Of a stretch of 64,000 bases of DNA, positions 26,800 to 35,168 are shown piece by piece; positions within the stretch are counted from its first letter, which is position 1, and each line of letters opens with the position of its first letter. A program made the translations under genes and the position numbers. Below the pieces are notes generated by a model that was not told where the DNA came from, made no database searches, and was given only the letters and a program-made list of their open reading frames with translations. The stretch is from the NCBI RefSeq assembly GCF_012844455.2, contig NZ_JABBCQ020000009.1:124001-188000 (forward strand). Reading direction: 5' to 3'. The DNA is from Comamonas suwonensis (GTDB lineage: Bacteria; Pseudomonadota; Gammaproteobacteria; Burkholderiales; Burkholderiaceae_C).

Positions 26800-28932
26800 T
26801 CAGACGGGCATGGCGGCTGGCGCGGACTCGATGCCGAAGTCCTGCGGATAGTGGGTGAGCGCCGAGCGCACCGGATAAGGCGTCATGCCCCCCATGGCGC
26901 ACATGCTGCCGCCCTCCATGGTGTCGCACAGGCTTTCCAGCAGCGCGACATTGGCTGCGTGCGCAGCGCCTTGATTGGTGGTGATGCGGTCAATGACTTC
27001 CACCCCACGGGTCGAGCCTATGCGGCAGGGCGTGCATTTTCCACAGGACTCGATGGCACAGAACTCCATGGCATAACGCGCCAGCCGGGCCATATTGGCC
27101 GCATCGTCATGCACCACCAGGCCACCATGGCCCACCACATTGCCCTTGGCCGCATAGGTTTCGTAGTCCAGCGGATCATCCCAGTCGGCAGGTGCCACAT
27201 AGCTGCCCAGCGGGCCGCCCACCTGAATCGCCTTGACGGGTCGACCTGTGGCCGTGCCGCCACCAAAATCTTCGACCAGTGCGCGCAAGCTCAGGCCAAA
27301 GGCTTTTTCCACCAGTCCGCCGCGCGCGATATTGCCTGCGATCTGAAACGGCAAGGTGCCGCGCGAGCGGCCCATGCCAAAGCCCTGATAAAAGGCCGCG
27401 CCCTTGGCCAGAATCACGGGCACGGTGGCCAGCGTGATCACATTGTTGATCACCGTGGGTTGGCCAAACAGACCTTCAATGGCCGGTAGCGGCGGCTTGG
27501 CCCGCACAATGCCGCGCTTGCCTTCAATGCTCTCCAGCATGGCGGTTTCTTCACCGCAGACATAGCTGCCCGCACCTTTTCGCACTTGCAGATAAAACGC
27601 CCGGCCGCTGCCCGCCACATTGCCGCCCAGCCAGCCCGCAGCGCTGGCGCGGGCAATGGCTTCTTTCAGCGTGGCAATGGCATGCGGATACTCGCTGCGC
27701 ACATAGATATAGCCCTGGGTCGCACCCACGGCCAGCGCGGCAATCGCCATGCCTTCGATCAGGCAGAACGGGTCGCCTTCCATCAACAGGCGGTCGGCAA
27801 ACGTGCCGGAATCACCTTCGTCGGCGTTGCATGCAATGTATTTCTGCGAACCAGCTGCAGCGGCAACCGTCTTCCATTTGATGCCGGCCGGAAACGCCGC
27901 GCCACCGCGCCCGCGCAGGCCCGAGTCCAGTACCTGCTGAACGATGGTTTCAGCTGCCATGGTCGCTGCAGCCTGCAGACCTTGCCAGCCGCCATGGGCA
28001 GCATAGTCCGCCAGGCTCAGCGGATCAATCACTCCCACGCGGGCAAAAGTGAGGCGTTCCTGACTTGCCAGATAGGGGATTTGCTCGGTCAAACCATGAC
28101 ATAGCGCATGCGGCAAGCCTTGCAGCAGACCGGCATCCAGCAAGCCGGGCACATCGGCCGCGCTGACCGGGCCATAGGCCACGCGGCCTTGGGCGGTCTC
28201 GACTTCGACCAAGGCTTCCAGCCACAGCAGACCGCGCGAGCCATTGCGCACCAGCTCGACAGGCAGGCCGCGCACCGCGCACTCTTCGGTCAGCGCACGG
28301 GCTACAGCATCAGCCCCAACAGCCAACGCAGCGGCATCGCGCGGCACATAGATGCGTACGGCTTCCACTCCTGCTTTAATAGCTTCCTGCGCTTTATCCA
28401 TAAGCACTAAAGCCGGTTTTGACTTCAAATCCTGCAGCAATGCATCGAGCTTGACCGGTGTGAGGTGGGCATGAGCCTCCACCTCGTTGACCATGAGTGC
28501 GGGCGACTGGGCACACAGACCCAGGCAGTACACGGGCTCCAGCGTCACGCAGCCATCGGCCGTGGTTTCATGAACCTTGCAGCCCAGCGCGACTTCGGCA
28601 TGGGCCAGCAGCGCATCGCTGCCGCGTGACTGGCAGGATTCGGCTCGGCAGATCTGAATCAGGGTCTGTCCATGGGGCTGCTCGCGCAGATGGGGGTAGT
28701 AGCTGATGACGCCATGCACCTCGGCCCGCGAGAGCTTGAAGGCGTCGGCAATCAGCGGCACGGCGGCGCGCGGAATAAAGCCCAGCGCGTGCTGTACGGC
28801 ATGCAGCAGGGGCAGCAAGCCGCCGGGTTCGCCGGAAAAACGCGCCAGCGCGTGGTTCAGCGCTTCTGCTTGTTTGGTGCTTAGCTTTTGCGGCGCAAGC
28901 TGGGCCAGCGGCACGGTTTTTTCAGGGGGCAT
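26800..28932 (-). CDS. fdsB: Fused gamma-beta subunit of NAD-dependent formate dehydrogenase (FdsG-FdsB)
   Basis: A 710-residue diaphorase protein. Residues 1-165 are a NuoE/FdsG-like [2Fe-2S] thioredoxin fold with cluster cysteines C95, C100, C136 and C140 (ICRAESC; VYCLGLC). From about residue 190 (VRIYVPRDAAALAVGADAV) a complete NuoF/FdsB-like domain follows, with GRGGAAFPAGIKW and CNADEGDSGTFADR for NADH/FMN and ESCGKCTPCRIGS for the [4Fe-4S] cluster. In Cupriavidus and Rhodobacter these are separate fdsG and fdsB genes. The linker (about 170-190) is encoded by a copy of the short dispersed repeat. An internal ATG (M178) in the linker could still start a separate beta chain. Confidence 0.93.
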   Translation of the reverse strand: MPPEKTVPLAQLAPQKLSTKQAEALNHALARFSGEPGGLLPLLHAVQHALGFIPRAAVPLIADAFKLSRAEVHGVISYYPHLREQPHGQTLIQICRAESCQSRGSDALLAHAEVALGCKVHETTADGCVTLEPVYCLGLCAQSPALMVNEVEAHAHLTPVKLDALLQDLKSKPALVLMDKAQEAIKAGVEAVRIYVPRDAAALAVGADAVARALTEECAVRGLPVELVRNGSRGLLWLEALVEVETAQGRVAYGPVSAADVPGLLDAGLLQGLPHALCHGLTEQIPYLASQERLTFARVGVIDPLSLADYAAHGGWQGLQAAATMAAETIVQQVLDSGLRGRGGAAFPAGIKWKTVAAAAGSQKYIACNADEGDSGTFADRLLMEGDPFCLIEGMAIAALAVGATQGYIYVRSEYPHAIATLKEAIARASAAGWLGGNVAGSGRAFYLQVRKGAGSYVCGEETAMLESIEGKRGIVRAKPPLPAIEGLFGQPTVINNVITLATVPVILAKGAAFYQGFGMGRSRGTLPFQIAGNIARGGLVEKAFGLSLRALVEDFGGGTATGRPVKAIQVGGPLGSYVAPADWDDPLDYETYAAKGNVVGHGGLVVHDDAANMARLARYAMEFCAIESCGKCTPCRIGSTRGVEVIDRITTNQGAAHAANVALLESLCDTMEGGSMCAMGGMTPYPVRSALTHYPQDFGIESAPAAMPV
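28366..28430. repeat. Short dispersed repeat copy inside the fdsG-fdsB fusion seam
   Basis: On the minus strand it reads GAAGTCAAAACCGGCTTTAG, TGCTTATGGATAAAGCGC and AGGAAGCTATTAAAG in order. This matches the intergenic repeat, for example GGCGCTTACGCATAAAGCGC followed by AGCTATCAAA near 44655. It is the only copy noticed inside a reading frame and encodes the linker between the two fused domains. Confidence 0.65.
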
Positions 28933-29044
28933 GGGGTGGCCTTTTTATGCAGGCGCTGCAGCGCCTTTGTCTCTGCCCCTATTTCAGCCCCGAGCGCTTA
29001 CCCCGTCAAATTCATTAGCGCTATGCGTTGATTCATTTTGTGAA

Positions 29045-29983
29045 TCAAGCGCGGTCCCGCACCGCCCCGGCAAAGCGCGTGCATTGCTCACGCCACTGCG
29101 TGGTTTCCATCAAGGCCATGGCCGCCAACAGGGCGCGGGTAGCTGTGTCCTTGGGTTGTGTCAGAAAGGCAATCGCCGTCTGCACCTGGGGCGAAATCAG
29201 CGGGCGCACGTTCAGCGCCGCCGCTTCTGGCAAGGTGGCGACCAGCGCACCAGGCAGCACGCTGTACAGGCCGCCATCGCTGACGGCCATCATCAGACTC
29301 AGCACAGAATTGGTTTCCATGGCGGCGCTGACTTCGCAGCCTGCCGTTTGGAAGCTCTGGTCCACGATCAGGCGGTTATGCATATCAGGCGTCAAAAGGC
29401 ATAGCGGCAACTTGGCGGCCTGCGCCCACTTGACAGGTTTTTGACTGGATTTTTCAGTCGCAGGACTGAGCAGAAAGTAATGTTCCTGGTACTGCGGCCA
29501 GACGCTGATGCGAGCGCTCTCCCGCGCAAGCAAGCGGTCACTGTATCCCAGCGCCAGATCCAGCGACAGGTCTTCCAGACCGGTTTCAATCTCCAGCGAA
29601 CTCAGGGACAGCACCATGGGCGTGATGCCCGGATGCTGGGCACGCAACAGCGCGGCAAAGCGGGTCAGCATGGGCATGGCCGTAGGCACGGCAGCCATGC
29701 GCAAACGGCCTTTGAGCTGACCGGCCCCCACGCTCAGGTCCTGGCGCAAGGCCTCTTCGGCCTTGAGCATGGACAGCGCCGTGGCCAGCACCTGCTCGCC
29801 TTCGGGCGTCAGCCCGCCAAAGACGCGACCACGTCGCACGATGACCGCGCCAAACTCGGCCTCCAGCGCTCTGAGCGCATTGGACAGTGCAGGTTGCGTG
29901 ATATGGCAGGCCTGCGCCGCCCTTGCGAAATGGCGGTGCTCGTTGAGCGCCACCAGATAACGCATGGAGGTCAGCAGGTTCAT
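29045..29983 (-). CDS. LysR-family regulator of the formate dehydrogenase cluster (FdsR-like)
   Basis: A 312-residue LTTR with an N-terminal winged helix (MRYLVALNEHRHFARAAQACHITQPALSNALRALEAEFG, about 7-45) and a substrate-binding domain. It lies directly upstream of fdsGBAD on the same strand, about 110 bp away, so it is the likely regulator; Cupriavidus FdsR, which is divergently placed, does this job. Its start overlaps the apbC stop by one base (TGATG), so it may be co-transcribed with apbC. Formate or a related effector is an inference. Confidence 0.85.
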   Translation of the reverse strand: MNLLTSMRYLVALNEHRHFARAAQACHITQPALSNALRALEAEFGAVIVRRGRVFGGLTPEGEQVLATALSMLKAEEALRQDLSVGAGQLKGRLRMAAVPTAMPMLTRFAALLRAQHPGITPMVLSLSSLEIETGLEDLSLDLALGYSDRLLARESARISVWPQYQEHYFLLSPATEKSSQKPVKWAQAAKLPLCLLTPDMHNRLIVDQSFQTAGCEVSAAMETNSVLSLMMAVSDGGLYSVLPGALVATLPEAAALNVRPLISPQVQTAIAFLTQPKDTATRALLAAMALMETTQWREQCTRFAGAVRDRA

Positions 29984-31074
29984 CAGGTGTTGCTGCTCAC
30001 CGTGATCGTGGGGAACTTGCTGGAGAAGTCCTTGGCCTTGAGGGCCACCTTGACGGCCAGATCGCGGGCGACCTTTTTGTAGACCTGGGCAGCTTCGCTC
30101 TCGGGCTCGGCCACCACGGTGGGCTTGCCGCTGTCGGCCTGCAGGCGAATCTGCAGCGACAGGGGCAAGGCGCCCAGATAGTCAATGCCTTGCTCGCCAG
30201 CCATCTTCTTGCCGCCGTCGGCACCAAAGATATGCTCGACATGGCCGCAGTTGGTGCAGACATGGGCCGCCATGTTTTCAACCAGACCAAGGATGGGCAC
30301 GCCCACCTTCTCGAACATCTGAATGCCCTTTTTGGCATCAATCAGGGCAATGTCTTGCGGTGTCGTCACCACCACTGCACCGGTCATGGGCACCTTCTGC
30401 GCCAGCGTCAGCTGGATATCACCGGTGCCGGGCGGCATGTCGATCAGCAGATAGTCCAGATCCTTCCAGTTGGTCTGGCGTAGCATCTGCTCCAGCGCCT
30501 GCGTGGCCATGGGGCCGCGCCAGATCATGGCTTGATCGTTGTTGACCAGCAGACCGATGGACATGACCTGCACGCCGTAGTTCTCCAGCGGCTCCATGGT
30601 CTTGCCGTCATGGCTCTCGGGCTTGCCCGACACGCCCATCATCATGGGCTGGCTGGGGCCGTAGATGTCAGCATCCAGAATGCCCACGCGCGCGCCTTCG
30701 GCGGCCAGCGCCAGCGCCAGATTGGCGGTGGTCGTGCTCTTGCCCACGCCGCCCTTGCCGGACGAGATGGCGATGATGTTCTTCACACCCGTCAGCAGCT
30801 GCACACCGCGCTGCACGGCATGCGAAGCCACCTTGGTGGTGATGTTGACCGAAACATTGCCCACACCGGCCACGGACTTGGCGGCAGCGATGAACGCGCT
30901 GCGCAGGGCTGCGTGCAAGCTTTGGGCGGGATAGCCCATTTCCACGTCAAACGAGACGTCATCTCCGGCGATTTGCAGGTTGCGCAGGGCACGGGTGCTC
31001 ACAAAGTCCTTGCCTGTGTGCGGATCGAGCACGCCAGCGAATGCGCTCAGCAGCGCTTGTTCTGTAACAGCCAT
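29983..31074 (-). CDS. apbC: Iron-sulfur cluster carrier protein ApbC/Mrp
   Basis: A 363-residue cytosolic P-loop ATPase that carries Fe-S clusters. An N-terminal DUF59/MIP18 domain (about 1-85) precedes the Mrp/NBP35 ATPase with the deviant Walker A SSGKGGVGKST, DADIYGPSQ and DMPPGTGDIQLT motifs. A CxxC pair (VCTNCGH) near residue 280 bridges a cluster between monomers. The ATG at 31074 is chosen because upstream in-frame sequence runs into the opposite-strand gene. Position just upstream of an Fe-S-rich formate dehydrogenase cluster is fitting. Confidence 0.95.
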   Translation of the reverse strand: MAVTEQALLSAFAGVLDPHTGKDFVSTRALRNLQIAGDDVSFDVEMGYPAQSLHAALRSAFIAAAKSVAGVGNVSVNITTKVASHAVQRGVQLLTGVKNIIAISSGKGGVGKSTTTANLALALAAEGARVGILDADIYGPSQPMMMGVSGKPESHDGKTMEPLENYGVQVMSIGLLVNNDQAMIWRGPMATQALEQMLRQTNWKDLDYLLIDMPPGTGDIQLTLAQKVPMTGAVVVTTPQDIALIDAKKGIQMFEKVGVPILGLVENMAAHVCTNCGHVEHIFGADGGKKMAGEQGIDYLGALPLSLQIRLQADSGKPTVVAEPESEAAQVYKKVARDLAVKVALKAKDFSSKFPTITVSSNT

Positions 31075-31185
31075 GGGATTCAGTTTTCCAGAGGTTTCTT
31101 CGATGCCGGATAGTCTAGCGAAGCCGCCCAACCCCTGCGCACAAGAGACAATGCAACCCTTTGCCAAAAATTTGAGAGACAGCCC

Positions 31186-31767
31186 GTGAAACTGAAGATG
31201 GCCGAAAACTCCCTGTTTGCAGTCCTGATGCGCTCGCGCTGGTGGATCAGCTTTGCGATCTGCGCCGCCGTAGTCGCCGCCTCGCTGGCGATATTCCCAA
31301 AGAACATATCGCCCTTTGCCGCCCTGGGCGCATTCCCGTTTTTTGTCGTGGGCTGCATTGCCTTCTACAGACAGATGAGCGCCCCCAGCCCGGCTCAGAT
31401 GGAAGAAATTCAGCAAGTCATTGCCGCGCAGAGCTGGGCCGACTTCAGCGCCCAGCTGCAAACCGCGTGGCAAGCCGAGGGCTATGACGTGCAGCGCTTG
31501 AACCTGCCCGGCGCAGACCTGCTGCTGACCCGCAACGGTCAGACCAGCGTGGTCAGCGCCCGCCGCTGGAAGGCCGCCACCCATGGCGTGGAGCCGCTGC
31601 GCGAGTTGCAGGCTGCACAAGCCAAGCAACAGGCCGATCTGGCCATTTATGTGGCGCTGCAGCCACTGGGCGACAACGCATCCAGCTGGGCCGCGCAGAA
31701 CCAGGTGGTGGTTCTGAACGGTCAATCCATGGCGACCTTGATCGCCAAGAGCCGTAAGAAGCGCTAA
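31186..31767 (+). CDS. Mrr-like restriction-endonuclease-fold membrane protein
   Basis: A 193-residue protein with two N-terminal transmembrane helices (WWISFAICAAVVAASLAIF; FAALGAFPFFVVGCIAFY, about 19-62). A soluble domain follows that resembles the Mrr catalytic fold (FSAQLQTAWQAEGYDVQRLNL; GADLLL; VVSARRWKA). The usual QxK or ExK catalytic pair appears as SAR, so nuclease activity is doubtful. The start is GTG at 31186; an ATG four codons later is possible. It is divergent from apbC. Function unknown. Confidence 0.72.
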   Translation: MKLKMAENSLFAVLMRSRWWISFAICAAVVAASLAIFPKNISPFAALGAFPFFVVGCIAFYRQMSAPSPAQMEEIQQVIAAQSWADFSAQLQTAWQAEGYDVQRLNLPGADLLLTRNGQTSVVSARRWKAATHGVEPLRELQAAQAKQQADLAIYVALQPLGDNASSWAAQNQVVVLNGQSMATLIAKSRKKR

Positions 31768-31830
31768 CACTGCATTTGACTCTGCCGCCCCGGTCTACCG
31801 CCTGCCGCCCAATCCGGGCACACTGCAGGC

Positions 31831-33129
31831 ATGGCGGCAGAGCAGTTCTCACCCACCTTCCCACCCAGTCTTGCCGACGTCGATCGGCAAAACCCCACAG
31901 GTCCGGCGTCCAGCATCGGGCCGACCGGGCTGTTGCTCAGCGGGGGCGGGGCCCGCGCCGCCTATCAGGTGGGCGTGCTGCAAGCCATTGCCGCTCTGCG
32001 CCGCGAGCAGGGCCTGCAACATGGCCCCAATCCCTTCCCCGTGCTTGCAGGCACCTCAGCAGGTGCTATCAATGTTGCAGCACTCGCCTGCCATGCCGAT
32101 GCCTTTGACGCCGCCGTGCGGCGCATGAGCCATGTCTGGGGCCACATGCACACCGAGCAGATTTACAAAGCCGACTCGCTCAGCATGCTGCGCAGCGGCG
32201 CACACTGGATGACCCTGCTGTCGCTGGGCTGGGCACTGGCACGCTGGAGCCGCATGCGCCCCCGCTCGCTGCTGGACAACAGCCCGCTCAAAGCGCTGAT
32301 GAGCGGCGATCTCATGCCTTTCGAGCGCATTTCCCAACTGATAGAAAGCGGGCACCTGCATGCGCTGGCCATCACGGCATCAAGCTACAGCAGCGGCCAG
32401 CACATCACCTTTTTTCAAACCCGCGAGTGCCTGAGCCCCTGGATTCGCGACCAGCGCAAGGCCGTGCAGACCCTGCTCACTGCCGATCACCTACTGGCCT
32501 CATCAGCCCTGCCCTTTATCTTTCCGGCAATGCCGCTGCCCATGGATGGGCACCTTGAATACTTTGGCGACGGCTCCATGCGCCAGACCGCCCCCCTCGC
32601 CCCCATGATTCACCTGGGGGCCAACAAACTGCTGGTAGTCGGCGCGGGCCGTCGGCATGAGCCCACCACCAGCCCCGCACAGGCCGATGCCAGCTATCCC
32701 ACGCTGGCCCAGGTGGCCGGGCATGCGCTCTCCAGCATCTTTCTGGACACCCTGGCCGTAGACATTGAACGCGCCGAGCGCATCAACCACACGCTGAGCC
32801 TGATCTCACCGGCCGAGCGCATCCACAGCCGACTGCGCCCGGTCGAGGTGCTGGCCATCACCCCCAGCGAGCGCATTGACGACATTGCCACTCGCCACAT
32901 CGAAAAACTGCCCCTTCCCGTGCGCACCTTGCTGGCCACGCTGGGCGTACGCATGAGCGCAGGATCAAGCCCCGAAACCCCTTTGCGCGATGGTGCGCTG
33001 GCCAGCTACCTGCTATTTGAGCAGGGCTACACCCGCGAGCTGATGGCACTGGGTCACAAAGATGCCATGGCCCGCAGGGAAGAGATCATCCGATTTTTTG
33101 GCTGGGCGCAAGCACAGCCACCCGCGTGA
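31831..33129 (+). CDS. Patatin-like phospholipase
   Basis: A 432-residue lipid acyl hydrolase. The patatin domain begins at about residue 32 with the oxyanion loop GGGARAAYQVGVLQAI. The nucleophile elbow is GTSAGAIN (serine about residue 74) and the catalytic aspartate is in FGDGSMRQTAPL. DUF3336-type extensions are absent. Members cleave phospholipids at the inner membrane or as secreted effectors; no signal peptide is visible, so a cytosolic or membrane-peripheral enzyme is likely. It is followed closely by a diguanylate cyclase gene. Confidence 0.9.
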   Translation: MAAEQFSPTFPPSLADVDRQNPTGPASSIGPTGLLLSGGGARAAYQVGVLQAIAALRREQGLQHGPNPFPVLAGTSAGAINVAALACHADAFDAAVRRMSHVWGHMHTEQIYKADSLSMLRSGAHWMTLLSLGWALARWSRMRPRSLLDNSPLKALMSGDLMPFERISQLIESGHLHALAITASSYSSGQHITFFQTRECLSPWIRDQRKAVQTLLTADHLLASSALPFIFPAMPLPMDGHLEYFGDGSMRQTAPLAPMIHLGANKLLVVGAGRRHEPTTSPAQADASYPTLAQVAGHALSSIFLDTLAVDIERAERINHTLSLISPAERIHSRLRPVEVLAITPSERIDDIATRHIEKLPLPVRTLLATLGVRMSAGSSPETPLRDGALASYLLFEQGYTRELMALGHKDAMARREEIIRFFGWAQAQPPA

Positions 33130-33204
33130 GAACCCCTGCTGTAGCCCACAAATGATGTGTGAGACACTTTGTTTCACCGATACAACCTGTACCCCACCTG
33201 CCTA

Positions 33205-34950
33205 GTGACCACGCCACCTCAGCCCATTCGCGGCGCCTCATCGCTCAAGCTCTCACTCATCCTGCCTTTTATTGCCCTGATTGCTCTGTTGACCTCAGCG
33301 CTGGGCATGCTCTGGTACTGGACGGGCAGTAACACGGTGTCGGCGTTGTCCGAGCAGGTGATGGAGGAAAAGGCGGAGCGCATCGCCCTCATCGTGGACA
33401 GGCACCTGCACAGCTCAAGCGCCGTGCTTGAAGCGGCTTTCCCCAGCGGCCAGCCAGTGCACTCAGACATTAGCGAGCATGTTCAGTCACTGGTCTCACG
33501 CCTGTGGATGGCCACTTCGCTGCACACCCAGCCCAATGACTATGTGTACTACGGCAACGTGGCAGGTCAGGGCATTGCCCTCAAGCGCCAGCAGCCAGCG
33601 CTGGGGCAACTGCGTCTCAAAACCTTGGCCAGCGACCACCGCAGCTATTTCAAGGTGACCGGAATCCACGCCAAGCCCGTCTACGAATACACCGAAAGCA
33701 CGCTCTTCGACCCCCGCCAGCGCCCCTGGTTCAAGCTCGCCGCCGAATCTACCGGCTCCATCTGGACGCCGGTTTACATCGACTTCAGCGCTCAAGACTT
33801 GGTGCTGACCCGCGCGCGTCGTATTCTCTCGCCGCACGGCAAGCTCGAAGGCGTGGTGGCCGCTGACATCTCACTCAAAGCCCTCAATGACTTTGTAGAC
33901 CAGTTGCACCTGAGCAAGCACGGCCGCGCCTTCATCATCGAAGCCGATGGCGCCCTGATCGCCGCCACCGGCATGCCCAACATCCACCTTCGCCCCGATG
34001 GCAAGATGGAGCGCATGAGCGCTGCCAACAGCCGGGACCCGCTGATTCAGGCCGTTTACGAAAAAATTCAGGACGTTTTTCACACGACCGCCCCTGACGA
34101 CGCACCCCGCACGGCCCTGCTAGAAGATGCAGCTCTCCACAAAATTCGCATCGCCTACCGCCGCCTGAGCAATGGTGCCGGTCAGGACTGGATCGCCGTG
34201 GTCGCCGTACCGCACAAAGACATGCTGGCCGGCGTATACCGCCACATGATGCTGGTGGGGGGTCTGGGCCTTCTGGCGCTGATCGTCGCGGTCTTCATCG
34301 GCACCCGCATCTTTGGCGCCGTGGCCAACGATACGCGCTCGCTGACCCGCGCCGTGCGCCGCGTGGGCCAGGGCGAGATCGACACCCCCATTGAAGTGCA
34401 GCGCCGCGACGAGATCGGCGAGCTGGCGCACAACTTCCACCGCATGCGCCACAGCCTGTTCACCGATCCGCTGACCGGTGCCAGCAACCGCAGCGCTCTG
34501 CAGCATATTCTGAGCACTCTCACCCGCCCCCTGCCGGGCCAGCAGCACGCCGCCCCATTCACCCTGCTATTTGTGGACTTGGACCGTTTCAAGCCCCTCA
34601 ACGACCGCTGGGGCCATGACAACGGCGACCTAGCCCTGGCCGAAGTCACGCTGCGCATGCGCAACCTGCTGCGCCCCGACGATGTGGTCGCGCGCCTGGG
34701 CGGCGATGAATTCGTCATCATCCTGCGCGGCGTCTCGGATGAAGAGCAGATACAGGCGGTGCGCCTGAAGATTGATCTTGCGCTGCAAGAGCCGCTGGTC
34801 ACGCTGCAAGGCCTTCCCGAAGGCGAAGTCGTCACCGTCGGCGCGTCCATTGGACAGGCCATCTACCCGCACGATGCACAGGATGCCCAGGTCCTGCTCA
34901 AGATGGCTGATCAAGACATGTACCGCAACAAAGGGCCATCGGTACGTTGA
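33205..34950 (+). CDS. Membrane sensor diguanylate cyclase (Cache-HAMP-GGDEF)
   Basis: About 581 residues. A transmembrane helix (LSLILPFIALIALLTSALGMLWYW), a periplasmic double-Cache sensor (about 45-330, including RPWFKLAAESTGSIWTPVYID), a second transmembrane helix (MMLVGGLGLLALIVAVFIGT), a HAMP segment and a C-terminal GGDEF domain with intact RLGGDEF active site. The allosteric RxxD inhibition site (RPDD) is five residues before it, so it should make c-di-GMP with feedback control. No EAL domain. The start is unsure: GTG at 33205 is used, and a TTG at 33169 would add 12 residues. Confidence 0.92.
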   Translation: MTTPPQPIRGASSLKLSLILPFIALIALLTSALGMLWYWTGSNTVSALSEQVMEEKAERIALIVDRHLHSSSAVLEAAFPSGQPVHSDISEHVQSLVSRLWMATSLHTQPNDYVYYGNVAGQGIALKRQQPALGQLRLKTLASDHRSYFKVTGIHAKPVYEYTESTLFDPRQRPWFKLAAESTGSIWTPVYIDFSAQDLVLTRARRILSPHGKLEGVVAADISLKALNDFVDQLHLSKHGRAFIIEADGALIAATGMPNIHLRPDGKMERMSAANSRDPLIQAVYEKIQDVFHTTAPDDAPRTALLEDAALHKIRIAYRRLSNGAGQDWIAVVAVPHKDMLAGVYRHMMLVGGLGLLALIVAVFIGTRIFGAVANDTRSLTRAVRRVGQGEIDTPIEVQRRDEIGELAHNFHRMRHSLFTDPLTGASNRSALQHILSTLTRPLPGQQHAAPFTLLFVDLDRFKPLNDRWGHDNGDLALAEVTLRMRNLLRPDDVVARLGGDEFVIILRGVSDEEQIQAVRLKIDLALQEPLVTLQGLPEGEVVTVGASIGQAIYPHDAQDAQVLLKMADQDMYRNKGPSVR

Positions 34951-34984
34951 TGGCGGCGCTATCTCAATAAAAGCGGCTAGTGCC

Positions 34985-35065
34985 TGACATTCATGGAAGT
35001 CCGGTTGATTTCAGTTTGAAACCCAATGAAATCAAGCGCTATAAGCTATAAAAATAAAAGTATCT
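34985..35065. repeat. Copy of the short dispersed repeat upstream of metG
   Basis: TTTCAGTTTGAAACCCAATG then AAATCAAGCGCTATAAGCTA and TAAAAATAAAAG. It carries the AAGCGC and AGCTAT elements of the short repeat family and lies in the 218-bp gap before metG. Confidence 0.5.
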
Positions 35066-35168
35066 GGGGTGCCAGCCCTTGGCATCCAACCCATCCCCAA
35101 ACCCCATTCCCGCAGCTTGGAGCCAAGCCCTTTTAGAATGGCAGGTTCTCTGTGAAAGCTGTTCCCTC

